From NCBI RefSeq assembly GCF_014323565.1, contig NZ_CP058669.1:1143501-1207500 (forward strand): DNA of 64,000 bases, given 5' to 3'. Source of the DNA: Hyphobacterium sp. CCMP332. Lineage in GTDB: Bacteria > Pseudomonadota > Alphaproteobacteria > Caulobacterales > Maricaulaceae. The notes under the pieces are model-generated. The model saw only the letters and a program-made list of their open reading frames with translations. It did not search any database and was not told where the DNA came from. The translations under genes were made by a program, and so were the position numbers. Within the stretch, counting starts at the first letter, position 1. Each line of letters starts with the position of its first letter. This document shows, one piece after another, positions 27,867-36,335 of this stretch.

Positions 27867-29125
27867 GCCGCCCTCCAGGCTATTGCCGCGCCTGCCTTGC
27901 ACCGCTGGGTGAAAGCGACACCTGCGCATCATGCGGCCGGCAGAAAGCCCTGCGCCATCCGGAACTGAACGAATTGTCCATAGCGCACATTGATTGCGAT
28001 GCCTTCTACGCCGCGATCGAGAAACGCGATGACCCGTCACTGGAAGACAGGCCGGTCATTATTGGTGGCGGCAAACGCGGCGTTGTCTCGACGGCCTGCT
28101 ATGTAGCGCGGCTCTATGGTGTGAAATCCGCCATGCCCATGTTCAAGGCCCTCAAAGCCTGCCCGGACGCGGTGGTCATCCGCCCCCGAATGGACGTCTA
28201 TGCCGAGGAAGGCCGCCGCATCCGCAAGATGATGCAGGATGTCACGCCCATCGTGGAACCGCTCTCGATTGACGAGGCATTTCTGGACCTGACCGGCACA
28301 CAGCGCCTGCACCACGCCCCGCCAGCCCTCACCCTCTTGCGGCTGCAAAAGCAGATCCATCAGGAGGTCGGCATCACGGTTTCGGTCGGCCTGGCCTATA
28401 ACAAATTCCTCGCCAAGACCGCATCCGACATGGACAAGCCGAACGGTTTTTTTTTCCTCGGCCGGGCCGATGCACCCGATTTCCTCAAAGTCCAGTCGAC
28501 GCGCGCCGTCTATGGCGTCGGACCGGTCTTCGCCGCCCGCCTGGAACGCGATGGCATCAGGACACTGGCCGATGTCATTCGCGTCGGTGAAAAGACAATG
28601 GCGTCGCGCTATGGCGATGGCGGCTATCGCCTGGCGAAGCTGGCCACAGGCGAGGATTACCGCACGGTCGCGCCTGACCGCGAACGCAAAAGCGTGTCCT
28701 CTGAAACCACCTTCTTCGACGATATCGGCGATTTGCCAGAGCTTGAATCGAAGCTCTGGAAGCAATGCGTGCGCGTCGCCGACATGGCCAAGGCGAAGAA
28801 TGTGTCCGGCTATGTGGTCACGTTGAAACTGCGCACGCAGGACTTCAGGATCATCACGCGCCGGCGCACCCTGTCCGATGCCACACAGCTGGCCGACACC
28901 CTGTTCCGGGTCGGGCAGGAACTCCTGAAGCCGGAGGCCGATGGCCGGAAATTCCGCCTGATCGGAATTGGGATTTCAAATCTCGTGGATGGCAGTATGG
29001 ATGCCATGGACCTTCTGGATCCCGGAGCCCCCCGCCGCGCCGCCGCAGAGCGCGCCATGGACAAGGCCCGGGCCAAATTCGGTGAATCAGCGATCATGAA
29101 GGGCCGCGGTTTCAAACCGAAATGA
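27863..29125 (+). CDS. dinB: DNA polymerase IV (Y-family) with N-terminal zinc-ribbon-like extension
   Basis: From ATG at 27863 (ATGA overlap with the kinase gene) the protein has 420 residues. The Y-family polymerase core carries catalytic acidic residues in HIDCDAFYA and SIDEAFLD, followed by the helix-hairpin-helix thumb and the little-finger domain (about 290-395). Ahead of the core, C8-x2-C11 and C21-x2-C24 form a likely zinc ribbon, an extension found in some alphaproteobacterial DinB proteins. It performs translesion synthesis. No LexA box was recognised upstream. Confidence 0.93.
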   Translation: MSRPPGYCRACLAPLGESDTCASCGRQKALRHPELNELSIAHIDCDAFYAAIEKRDDPSLEDRPVIIGGGKRGVVSTACYVARLYGVKSAMPMFKALKACPDAVVIRPRMDVYAEEGRRIRKMMQDVTPIVEPLSIDEAFLDLTGTQRLHHAPPALTLLRLQKQIHQEVGITVSVGLAYNKFLAKTASDMDKPNGFFFLGRADAPDFLKVQSTRAVYGVGPVFAARLERDGIRTLADVIRVGEKTMASRYGDGGYRLAKLATGEDYRTVAPDRERKSVSSETTFFDDIGDLPELESKLWKQCVRVADMAKAKNVSGYVVTLKLRTQDFRIITRRRTLSDATQLADTLFRVGQELLKPEADGRKFRLIGIGISNLVDGSMDAMDLLDPGAPRRAAAERAMDKARAKFGESAIMKGRGFKPK

Positions 29126-29185
29126 CGTCCCGCTTGCGAGGGCGCGCGCGCCGCGCTAGGCGAAGATAAAGAACAGGAGACTGAC

Positions 29186-29647
29186 ATGTCCGATGCCGAA
29201 AAACGCCTGTCTGATCTGGGACTGACACTGCCGGAAGCCGCCGCCCCCGTGGCCAATTACGTGCCCTATGTGCGCACCGGCAATCATCTCTATGTCTCCG
29301 GCCAGATATCCTTCGGGCCGGATGGTCTCGTGAAAGGCCGGCTCGGCGAAACCATGAATGTTGAACAGGGCCAGTCTGCCGCGCGGCTCTGTGCTCTCAA
29401 TCTGATCGCCCAGCTGAAAGCCGCGCTCGATGGCGATCTGTCCCGCCTCGTTCGCGTGGTGAAACTCGGCGGATTTGTCTGTGCCACGCCGGAATTTGAA
29501 GCTATTCCGAAAGTCATCAATGGCGCCTCCGACCTGATGGTCGAGGCCTTTGGAGACGCCGGGCGCCATGCCCGCTCCGCCGTCTCCTGCCCGGTTTTGC
29601 CGCTCGGCGCCGCCGTGGAAATTGATGCCGTTTTCGAGATTGCCTAA
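29186..29647 (+). CDS. RidA-family protein (YjgF/YER057c/UK114)
   Basis: A 153-residue protein of the RidA superfamily, long version, with the typical N-terminal PYVRTGNHLYVSGQ segment and GLGETxN-like region (RLGETMN). Canonical RidA removes reactive enamines formed by PLP enzymes using a conserved Arg near residue 105. Here VCATPEFEA occupies that region, so the exact subfamily is unclear. The ATG follows an ACAGGAGA site. Its last four bases overlap the convergent membrane-protein gene. Confidence 0.88.
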   Translation: MSDAEKRLSDLGLTLPEAAAPVANYVPYVRTGNHLYVSGQISFGPDGLVKGRLGETMNVEQGQSAARLCALNLIAQLKAALDGDLSRLVRVVKLGGFVCATPEFEAIPKVINGASDLMVEAFGDAGRHARSAVSCPVLPLGAAVEIDAVFEIA

Positions 29648-30264
29648 CGCATCAACCGAACCTGCAGTTTTCCGATACCGACAAAGATCGCACTGGTGAT
29701 GACGAATGTGAGGATCAGCCCGACCAGCTGTATCGCCACCCCGCCATATCCCAGCGCATTCACATCGAGGAAGGGATAGGGATAGAAGCTCGTAATCGCT
29801 CCTTTGATCAGCGTATAGGCCGTGTAGACGACCGGATAGACCTGCCACGAAATGATGTGCCCGAAACGGGTCAACCGCTCGCCCGACAGGAAAAGCCACT
29901 CGAGAAAAACCGCCAGTGGCACGATGGTGTGCAGGAGATGATTGGCATACCATTCAATGCCTTGCGGATCATGGATCGCGGCCAGCAGGACATGATAGAT
30001 CACCCCGACCAGCACGATATAGCTCGTCACGGCCGTGCGGATGGTGTCTTTCAGGAAGAAGCGGCCAAGTCTGGTCTCTGGCGCGAACGCCGCCGCGCCC
30101 CAGCCCACGGCCACAAGGCAATTCGTGGTAATGGTGAAATAGCTGAAATAGCGCAGCGTCGCGATGGCGAAGCCGTCATTCGTGCCCGATATGAAGGTCG
30201 TATACTGGATCAGCACCGCGGCAAGGGCCGTGAGGGCGATGCCGCCCCGCACCAGCCGGCTCAT
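29644..30264 (-). CDS. Pr6Pr-family membrane protein
   Basis: A 206-residue protein with six to seven hydrophobic helices and the signature of the Pr6Pr (FAR-17a/AIG1-like) family: LRYFSYFTITTN near residue 37, HLLHTIVP in the middle, and YPYPFLD towards the end. The conserved Thr and His residues are those proposed as catalytic in AIG1-type lipid hydrolases; activity in bacteria is unproven. It overlaps the upstream SDR gene by four bases and so is probably co-transcribed with it. Confidence 0.85.
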   Translation of the reverse strand: MSRLVRGGIALTALAAVLIQYTTFISGTNDGFAIATLRYFSYFTITTNCLVAVGWGAAAFAPETRLGRFFLKDTIRTAVTSYIVLVGVIYHVLLAAIHDPQGIEWYANHLLHTIVPLAVFLEWLFLSGERLTRFGHIISWQVYPVVYTAYTLIKGAITSFYPYPFLDVNALGYGGVAIQLVGLILTFVITSAIFVGIGKLQVRLMR

Positions 30265-31004
30265 GCTGTCATCCCGCCGCAGACTTTCAGCGTCGTACCA
30301 TTGATGTAGGAGGCTTCATCACTGGCAAGGAAGGCCACCGCATTGGCCACTTCGTCGGCTTCACCATAGCGGCCCAGCGGCACCATCATTTTCTGAAGCT
30401 CGGCCGTCTGGCCATCAGCCGGATTCATATCCGTATCAATCGGCCCTGGCTGGATAACATTGGCGCGAATACCCTTGCGGCCGAATTCGCGGCCTGCCGC
30501 GCGGGTAATCAGTTCGGCAGCCGCCTTGGAGGACGAATATACGCCCACACCGGCCATCTGCGCCGAGTCCCCGGCCACCGACCCGATGGTCACAACGGAC
30601 GAGCCCGGCTTCATCACCTGATAGGCGGCGCGCATGCCTTCGAACACGGCCGTCACATTGATCGCCAGCATTTCGTCCCACACCTCGTCGGAACATTTCG
30701 ACAGTGACGTCAGCGGATAAACACCGGAATTGTTGACCAATACGTCCAGCTTGCCATGGCGCGCGGCAACATCCGCGACCAGTTTTGCGGTTTCGCCGCG
30801 CTTTGACGCGTCGCAATGCACGGCTTCCGCCTTGCGGCCCATGCCGCGAATTTCTTCGGCCACCGCCTCGGCCTTGTCTTTCGATCCGCCATAGGTCAGC
30901 ACAATGTCTGCGCCTTCCGATGCCAGCCGTCTGGCAATGGCTGCGCCAATACCGCGCGACCCGCCCGTCACAAGCGCAATTTTTCCCTCAAAACGTGATG
31001 TCAT
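30261..31004 (-). CDS. SDR-family oxidoreductase
   Basis: A 247-residue classical short-chain dehydrogenase. It has the cofactor motif TGGSRGIG (residues 13-20), a basic residue pattern after beta-2 suggesting NADP(H), the NNSG motif (about 90), catalytic Ser in IGSVAG (about 142), and Y-x3-K as YSSSK (about 156-160). It resembles 3-oxoacyl-ACP reductase (FabG)-like enzymes, but the substrate cannot be assigned. The Pr6Pr gene follows with a four-base overlap. Confidence 0.92.
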   Translation of the reverse strand: MTSRFEGKIALVTGGSRGIGAAIARRLASEGADIVLTYGGSKDKAEAVAEEIRGMGRKAEAVHCDASKRGETAKLVADVAARHGKLDVLVNNSGVYPLTSLSKCSDEVWDEMLAINVTAVFEGMRAAYQVMKPGSSVVTIGSVAGDSAQMAGVGVYSSSKAAAELITRAAGREFGRKGIRANVIQPGPIDTDMNPADGQTAELQKMMVPLGRYGEADEVANAVAFLASDEASYINGTTLKVCGGMTA

Positions 31005-31087
31005 GTCTTTTGTCCTCCCGATTTTGAACAGACATAGCGCGGGCGGCGCCTTTCCCCAATGACAAAACGCGCCTATCTCCTGAAGCC

Positions 31088-32233
31088 ATGACCGGGATCA
31101 GATTTCGCACGCTGTCCAGCCTGTCCGATGTGGAGAAATCTGCCTGGGATGCCGTCGCGAATCCGCCCGGCGATGCATACGATCCCTTCCTGTCCTGGGA
31201 CTTCCTGCAGGCACTGGAAGAAAGCGGCAGCGCCACGACGCAGACGGGCTGGCAGAGTGTTCACCTGATCGCCGAGGATGAGGCTGGCGCACTTGTGGGG
31301 GCCCTGCCCGGCTATGCCAAATCCCATTCCTATGGCGAATATGTTTTCGACCATGCCTGGGCTGATGCCTGGGAGCGGGCCGGCGGACGATATTATCCCA
31401 AACTGCTGAGCGCCGTGCCGTTCACGCCGGTCACCGGCCGGCGCCTGTTATCGCCGGACGCCAGTATCCGCGAGGGGCTGGTGAAGGCTGCCATGTCGAT
31501 TACGGAGCAGAACGGCCTGCCGGTCTGGTCGATGAATTTCCCGGCGGCAGACGACCGGGAAATGACTGAAGGTCTCGGTCTCCTGCATCGCGTGGACCGG
31601 CAGTACATCTGGGAAAATGCCGGCTATCAGACCTACGATGATTTCCTCGGCGACCTGGCCTCGCGAAAGCGAAAGGCGCTGAAAAAGGAACGCGCCGCCG
31701 CCAATGCCGATATCGAGATTGTCGGCCTGACCGGCGATGATCTCCGGCCCGAGCACTGGGACGTTTTTTTCGCCTGCTATCAGGACACCGGCGTCCGAAA
31801 ATGGGGCGCGCCCTATCTCAACCGGGCCTTTTTCGATCTGATCCATCAGCGTATGGCCGACAGGGTCTGGCTGGTGTTGGCCAAACAGGACGGCCGCTAT
31901 ATCGCTGCGGCGCTGAACTTCATCGGTTCGGATGCGCTTTATGGCCGCTATTGGGGCCGCTTGGCGGACACGCCCTTTCTGCACTTCGAGCTCTGCTATC
32001 ATCAGGCCATCGACTTTGCGATTGAACACGGCCTCTCGCGCGTCGAAGCCGGGGCGCAGGGCGAGCACAAGCTGGCGCGGGGCTATCGCCCGCGCGCGGT
32101 CCATTCGGTGCATTACATTCCGGATGAAGGTTTCCGCCGCGCAGTCGCCGATTACCTCGATTACGAGCGCGGGGCCGTGCTGGCCGATATCGAGGCGCAA
32201 CAGGCCGAATTGCCCTTTAAAACTTCATCCTGA
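31088..32233 (+). CDS. FemAB-like / DUF482 GNAT-superfamily protein
   Basis: A 381-residue protein of the FemAB_like (DUF482, PF04339) family. Typical segments include WDAVANPPGDAYDPFLSWDFL near the N-terminus, HAWADAW near 90, and EAGAQGEHKLARGYRP near 325. The fold is a pair of acetyltransferase-like domains. By analogy with FemAB it may transfer an aminoacyl or acyl group, but family members are uncharacterised. It is divergent from the SDR gene and followed closely by the DUF2007-like gene. Confidence 0.88.
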   Translation: MTGIRFRTLSSLSDVEKSAWDAVANPPGDAYDPFLSWDFLQALEESGSATTQTGWQSVHLIAEDEAGALVGALPGYAKSHSYGEYVFDHAWADAWERAGGRYYPKLLSAVPFTPVTGRRLLSPDASIREGLVKAAMSITEQNGLPVWSMNFPAADDREMTEGLGLLHRVDRQYIWENAGYQTYDDFLGDLASRKRKALKKERAAANADIEIVGLTGDDLRPEHWDVFFACYQDTGVRKWGAPYLNRAFFDLIHQRMADRVWLVLAKQDGRYIAAALNFIGSDALYGRYWGRLADTPFLHFELCYHQAIDFAIEHGLSRVEAGAQGEHKLARGYRPRAVHSVHYIPDEGFRRAVADYLDYERGAVLADIEAQQAELPFKTSS

Positions 32234-32249
32234 TTGTTAGACTGCGATC

Positions 32250-32759
32250 ATGGGTCGAATGATACAGCTCACAGAATTCTGGTCGGCAGGTGAAGCGGCA
32301 ACAGCCGTCTCAGCGCTGCAGGCGGCGGGTATTCCGGCCATCTGCCCCGATCATCATACCAGCCATTACTTGCTCTATCTGGGCATGGGGGCCACAGCTT
32401 GCCGCGTTCTGGCGCCCGCATCCTCGGTCGATGACGCTAAAACCATTCTGAACGTCATGCCGGATCAGGGCTCGCGGCTTCATGCCTGCCCGGAGTGCGC
32501 TGGTGCCAGCCTGCAAAAGCGCAAATGGTGGATCACCCTGCCCCATATGCTCTGGATGCTGGCAACGGGAGCCTATGGCTATGGCCACCAATTCTGGCTG
32601 AAGCGCGACCGGAAATGTATGGAGTGTCGCCATGATTGGACGCCGGAACCGGCGCTCCCCATGACGGAGGCTGAAATCGGGTATGCGCCCGACACACCGC
32701 CGCTGGGTGATTTGGCACAGAGATACTTCGAACGCTTCATGGCCTTGCGAAAACTCTAA
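32250..32759 (+). CDS. DUF2007-like protein with a C-terminal zinc-binding segment
   Basis: A 169-residue protein. Residues about 5-70 resemble the DUF2007 (putative signal-transducing) fold, with EAATAVSALQAAGIPA and VLAPASSVDDAKTIL. After residue 75 a CPEC pair and a later CMEC pair (about 130) could bind zinc, with a hydrophobic segment between them (about 92-110). The function is unknown. It may start at 32250 or at the ATG at 32262. It lies 19 bp before the HIT gene. Confidence 0.7.
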   Translation: MGRMIQLTEFWSAGEAATAVSALQAAGIPAICPDHHTSHYLLYLGMGATACRVLAPASSVDDAKTILNVMPDQGSRLHACPECAGASLQKRKWWITLPHMLWMLATGAYGYGHQFWLKRDRKCMECRHDWTPEPALPMTEAEIGYAPDTPPLGDLAQRYFERFMALRKL

Positions 32760-32778
32760 CAATCAATGGGATACCAGC

Positions 32779-33210
32779 ATGAGCCTGTCCGGAACATATG
32801 ACGACCAGAACATCTTTGCGAAAATCATCGCGGGTGACGCCCCGGCGATCAAGATATTCGAGGACGATGTCGCCGTCGCCTTCATGGACATTTTTCCGCA
32901 ATCGCCGGGCCATTGCCTCGTTGTACCGAAGGAGCCCGCGCGTAACCTGCTCGACCTGTCTGAAGACATGGCCGCAAAAGCGATCCAGCGTGTCCAGAAG
33001 CTGGCACGGGCGGTGGAGGCCGCGCTTCAGCCCGACGGCATTGTGGTCACCCAATTCAATGGCGCGCCGGCCGGGCAGACCGTCTTTCACATCCATTTCC
33101 ACATCATCCCGCGCTGGGAGGATGTGCCGCTTGGCCGCCATGGCGGCAAACAGGCGGATATGGATGAATTGGCGGCACAGGCCAGGAAAATTGCCTCATT
33201 TCTGGACTAG
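32779..33210 (+). CDS. HIT-family nucleotide hydrolase/transferase
   Basis: A 143-residue histidine-triad protein with N-terminal FAKIIAGDAPA and the triad HIHFHIIPR at about residues 100-108, as in Hint-type AMP-lysine hydrolases. Nucleotide-binding ATMDIFPQSPGH-like sequence is present as AFMDIFPQSPGH. The length is normal. The stop codon TAG at 33208-33210 is formed at the boundary of the IS630 insertion: TA is the target dinucleotide and G is the first base of the element. Confidence 0.93.
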   Translation: MSLSGTYDDQNIFAKIIAGDAPAIKIFEDDVAVAFMDIFPQSPGHCLVVPKEPARNLLDLSEDMAAKAIQRVQKLARAVEAALQPDGIVVTQFNGAPAGQTVFHIHFHIIPRWEDVPLGRHGGKQADMDELAAQARKIASFLD

Positions 33211-34251
33211 AGCATGACCCGATTTCATGGAATCGGGATTCCCAAGGGCCTTGGGATGTGATTCAAGCTTCATGCTGGATGGGAGGCCAGCATGAATGAC
33301 GGCTCCTTATTCGATGGATCTTCGTGAGCGCGCGATGGCGCGCAAGGCGCGGGGCGAGACGCATCGCGAGATTGCCGCGGCGCTTGAGATCAGCCCGTCA
33401 TGCGTGTCGAAGTGGGTCAAGCGCGAGCGCGAGACGGGGTCTTTGGCGTGGGGCCGGATCGGCGGCCACAAGCGGCGAACCCTGTCCGGGGAGGTCGCCG
33501 AGTGGCTTCGCGATCGGGTCGCGTCGGGGCCGGTGACCTTGAGGGGCCTGACTGCGGAGCTGGCGGAGCGCGGGATCAAGACCCAGCCGCGTGCGGTCTG
33601 GGTGTTCCTGCATGACGAGGGCCTGAGCTTCAAAAAAAACTCTGCTGGCCGAGGAGCAGACGCGTCCTGACGTGGCGCGCAAGCGGGCGCGCTGGATGAG
33701 CCGGCAGGGGCGGATCGATCCGCGGCGGCTGATCTTCCTCGATGAAACCTGGGTGAAGACCAATATGGCGCCGCTGCGCGCTGGGGGCCGAGGGGCGGCG
33801 CTTGAAGGGGTATGCGCCCCACGGCCGCTGGAAGACCCTGACCTTCATCGCCGCCCTGCGCCATGACCGGATCGAGGCGCCCTTCGTGATCGACGGCCCG
33901 ATCAACGGCGCGTTCTTCCAGGCCTATGTCGAGCAGATCCTGGCTCCCACCCTGTCACCCGGCGATGTGGTGATCCTGGACAATCTCGGCAGCCACAAGG
34001 GCAAGGCCGCCAGGGCCGCCGTCAGGGCCAGAGGCGCCCATCTGATCTTCCTGCCGCCCTACAGCCCGGACCTGAACCCCATCGAGCAGGTCTTCTCCAA
34101 GCTCAAGCATCTGATGCGCAAAGCCCAGCCCAGAACCCCCGAGGACACATGGCGAAAAGCCGGCCAGCTCCTCGACCTCATCAGCCCGGACGAATGCGCC
34201 AACTACCTGACTAACTCAGGATATGGTTCCGTCTAATGGAGCCCCGCTCTA
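33208..34251 (+). mobile_element. IS630-family insertion sequence, complete ends
   Basis: The element is bounded by TA dinucleotides (33208-33209 and 34250-34251), the target-site duplication of the IS630/Tc1 group. Imperfect terminal inverted repeats start GAGC at both ends, and 16 of the first 25 positions agree. Inside is a DDE transposase in three frames. It inserted exactly at the stop codon of the HIT gene. Its last 285 bases are repeated almost perfectly at 36571-36855. Confidence 0.85.
33296..34236 (+). pseudogene. IS630 transposase, frame broken (one A-run insertion, two G-region deletions)
   Basis: Conceptual repair gives about 313 residues: an N-terminal helix-turn-helix (MDLRERAMARKARGETHREI region), then the DDE catalytic domain with FLDETWVK (first Asp), VILDNLGSHK (second Asp) and PYSPDLNPIE (Glu). 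The frame changes at an 8-A run near 33632-33639 and twice near 33780-33800. A-runs are known frameshift sites in IS630 elements, so the first break could be programmed; the other two are not in slippery sequence. As written, a full protein needs three shifts, so it is probably inactive or mis-sequenced. Confidence 0.8.
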
Positions 34252-34264
34252 AGTCAAAGGCCGT

Positions 34265-34720
34265 CTAGCGGAAGCCCCGACCGATAGAAATGGCGCGCCA
34301 ACACTCACCATAGGTGCCTGTCTCAAAGCTCGGCCCCATAACAATGGCACACTGGTCGCGGGTGGCGCGCGTAGCCGGGCGGACGACAATGCCGAACTGG
34401 ACCGACTCAGGGAAACCGCTGGTGGTCATCCCCGGCGAAAGGATCTGGCCGAGCACCGCACCAATTCCTGACCCTTCACCGGGAGTGAAAACGGCGCTGT
34501 AATGGCTTGGATTGCCATTCCTGAAGCATGACAGGACAACGGCCGTTTCGGTGACGTGGGCACCCTGAATTATGCAGCTGAGCTGTCCGCCGGCATCCAC
34601 TGGTTGGGCGGTAAGCCCCGGGCGTTGCGGCTGAGCAGGCTGGGACCGGCTTTGCGCCTCAGTCACTGACCCAAGCATATTCACCACTAGAACTGCTACA
34701 ATCAATCCTGTTCTTGACAT
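34265..34720 (-). CDS. secreted hypothetical protein between insertion sequences
   Basis: From the ATG at about 34720 the 151-residue precursor has a clear Sec signal peptide (TGLIVAVLVVNMLGSVTEA, cleavage after about residue 23). A Gln/Pro-rich linker (about 24-45) follows, then a mature domain with cysteines near residues 48, 65, 124 and 139 that could form disulphides. No family is recognised. It stops 14 bases after the IS630 right end and is bounded on the other side by the IS110 element, so it may be acquired cargo or an old resident gene stranded between elements. Confidence 0.65.
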   Translation of the reverse strand: MSRTGLIVAVLVVNMLGSVTEAQSRSQPAQPQRPGLTAQPVDAGGQLSCIIQGAHVTETAVVLSCFRNGNPSHYSAVFTPGEGSGIGAVLGQILSPGMTTSGFPESVQFGIVVRPATRATRDQCAIVMGPSFETGTYGECWRAISIGRGFR

Positions 34721-34914
34721 GTGCATCTCCAAAGCCTGACAGGCAAGAAGGTTAACACAACTGTCAGAAGCCGTGAATATGATTCAGCGCTCAGGGCCGA
34801 CGGACAAGAAAAGTTTATGCAATCTCCAACCAGCTCTACCGTGACCTGAGCCCCATATTGGAGCCAAACCTAATGACGGGGCGATTAATCTGACAGAACT
34901 CCGGAGCGGGCGCT
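34721..34914. other. intergenic region upstream of the secreted protein gene
   Basis: About 195 bases between the secreted-protein start and the presumed left end of the IS110 element. It must hold the promoter of the minus-strand gene. I see no open frame with coding character, no terminator hairpin, and no IS630-like sequence here. Confidence 0.4.
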
Positions 34915-34921
34915 GTCATGT

Positions 34922-34933
34922 GTGGACGGCCCC
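34922..34933 (+). repeat. subterminal inverted repeat of IS110-type element, left copy
   Basis: The 12-base word GTGGACGGCCCC is exactly matched in inverse orientation at 36277-36288. The pair brackets the transposase gene asymmetrically, as expected for an IS1111-group element. Confidence 0.7.
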
Positions 34934-35186
34934 CGTTTAGCAAGGGTTGATTTGGGTGACTTTTGATCATTGCGGGTTGCGGTCATGTGTCCGGCCTATT
35001 GACGCGGTAGCGATGACCGCTGGCCCTGATGAAGTCCGCGTGCTGAGATCCCTCTCAGAGGATCGAGCTCTTACGCCCTGACAACGCCTCGGGTTTTCCT
35101 CAGCTGCGGCCCCGTTTGATCATCATCACTTACATCTGCCCTCGCATCTCTTCAGCGGTGCCGTGTGGGCTACCGCATGCTCTGTT
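34934..35186 (-). ncRNA. candidate bridge/seek RNA region of the IS110-type element
   Basis: IS110 elements are guided by an RNA encoded in their non-coding end, and IS1111-type members carry it downstream of the transposase. This 253-base stretch is that end. It contains an 8-base perfect stem (GCGGTCAT at 34979-34986 with ATGACCGC at 35013-35020, 26-base loop) and a second hairpin (GATCC at 35047-35051 with GGATC at 35060-35064). No coding frame of note is present. Exact RNA ends, and loops matching target and donor, cannot be fixed without more copies or folding. Confidence 0.45.
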
Positions 35187-36209
35187 TCACACCATTGCAG
35201 GTGCCCGATAGGTCTCGCCGCGTGCCAGCACCGCCCAGGCGATGCGCGCGGTCTTGTTGGCCATCGCCACAGTGGCTACGCGTGCCGGCTTGCGCTCCAG
35301 CAGACGCCTGACCCAGTTGCCCGTTGCCGACGTGTTGGTGCCAACGCGCCGGATGACCGAGGTCGCCCCCACCACAAGAAGCCTGCGCAGATATCCATCG
35401 CCCATCTTTGATATGCACCCCAGACGGTCCTTACCACCCGACGAGTTCTGGCGTGGCACCAGCCCAAGGAAGGCGGCGAACTGGCGTCCGGACTTGAACA
35501 CCGATGGGTCGGGTATGCTCGCGGACAGTGCGGTCGCCGTGATCAGGCCTACGCCAGGTATGGTCTCCAGTCGCTGACTGGTTTCATCTTCGCGGTGCCA
35601 GGCCATGAGCCGACGCTCCAGTGCACGGATCTCAGCCGCCAGATTATCGAGCTGGGCCATCAGGCTGCTCAGGGCCGAGCGAGCGATGTCTGGCAAGCCG
35701 GGCATCTCCTCATCGCGCATCGCTTCGAGCAGAGCGGCCAGCTTGTGTGGACCCTGCGCTGTGATGATGCCGAACTCGGCCAGATGGCCGCGGATCGCAT
35801 TGAGCACCATGGTGCGTTGGCGCATCAGGAGATCGCGCGTCCGGTGCAGCATCATCACACCCTGGCGCTGCGCACTCTTGACCGGAACAAATCGCATGGT
35901 GGGCCGCGTCACCGCCTCGCAGATCGCCTCAGCATCAGCCACATCATTCTTCTGACGCTTGACGTAGGGCTTCACATAGGCCGGCGGGATCATCTTCACC
36001 TTATGGCCCAATGCGCCGATCTCGCGGGCCCAGAAATGGGCTGTGGCGCAAGCTTCCAGCCCGACCAGGCAGGGTGGCAGGTCGCGCAGGAAATCCAGAA
36101 CGCCATTCCGGCGCAGTTTCTTGCGGAACAGGACTTCACCATGCGCGTCAACGCCGTGAAGCTGAAAAACAGATTTGGCCAGATCAATGCCGATTGTTGT
36201 AAGAGTCAT
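35187..36209 (-). CDS. IS110-family (IS1111 group) DEDD transposase
   Basis: From the ATG at 36209 (AAGGAA upstream) the protein has 340 residues. The N-terminal RuvC-like DEDD domain starts TTIGIDLAKSVFQLHGVD and includes GLEACATAHFWAR and KNDVADAEAICEA. The C-terminal transposase_20 domain contains TIPGVGLITATAL and FAAFLGLVPRQNSSGGKDRLG with the catalytic serine region. The gene is intact, so the element may still be mobile. It is oriented opposite to the flanking IS630 sequences. Confidence 0.93.
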   Translation of the reverse strand: MTLTTIGIDLAKSVFQLHGVDAHGEVLFRKKLRRNGVLDFLRDLPPCLVGLEACATAHFWAREIGALGHKVKMIPPAYVKPYVKRQKNDVADAEAICEAVTRPTMRFVPVKSAQRQGVMMLHRTRDLLMRQRTMVLNAIRGHLAEFGIITAQGPHKLAALLEAMRDEEMPGLPDIARSALSSLMAQLDNLAAEIRALERRLMAWHREDETSQRLETIPGVGLITATALSASIPDPSVFKSGRQFAAFLGLVPRQNSSGGKDRLGCISKMGDGYLRRLLVVGATSVIRRVGTNTSATGNWVRRLLERKPARVATVAMANKTARIAWAVLARGETYRAPAMV

Positions 36210-36276
36210 CGTGGACGGTTCCTTCCGTTGCTGCTGTCTAACAGCTCCAGCATGGCACATTGCGATGCCGTAGGTC

Positions 36277-36288
36277 GGGGCCGTCCAC
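36277..36288 (-). repeat. subterminal inverted repeat of IS110-type element, right copy
   Basis: Reads GGGGCCGTCCAC on the plus strand, the exact reverse complement of 34922-34933. It lies about 68 bases upstream of the transposase start. Confidence 0.7.
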
Positions 36289-36335
36289 CCCATCAGAGAA
36301 ACAGCCCGTTAGACGTGGCCGGGCATCCTGCCCGT

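Larger units (their letters stand above)
34915..36295 (-). mobile_element. IS110-family (IS1111-type) insertion sequence
   Basis: The limits are approximate. A 12-base inverted repeat GTGGACGGCCCC lies at 34922-34933 and, inverted, at 36277-36288. Subterminal inverted repeats of this length are a hallmark of the IS1111 subgroup. The element carries one transposase gene on the minus strand with a short upstream end (about 70 bases) and a long downstream non-coding end (about 250 bases), also the IS1111 layout. No target duplication is obvious. The true ends probably lie a few bases outside the repeats. Confidence 0.75.
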
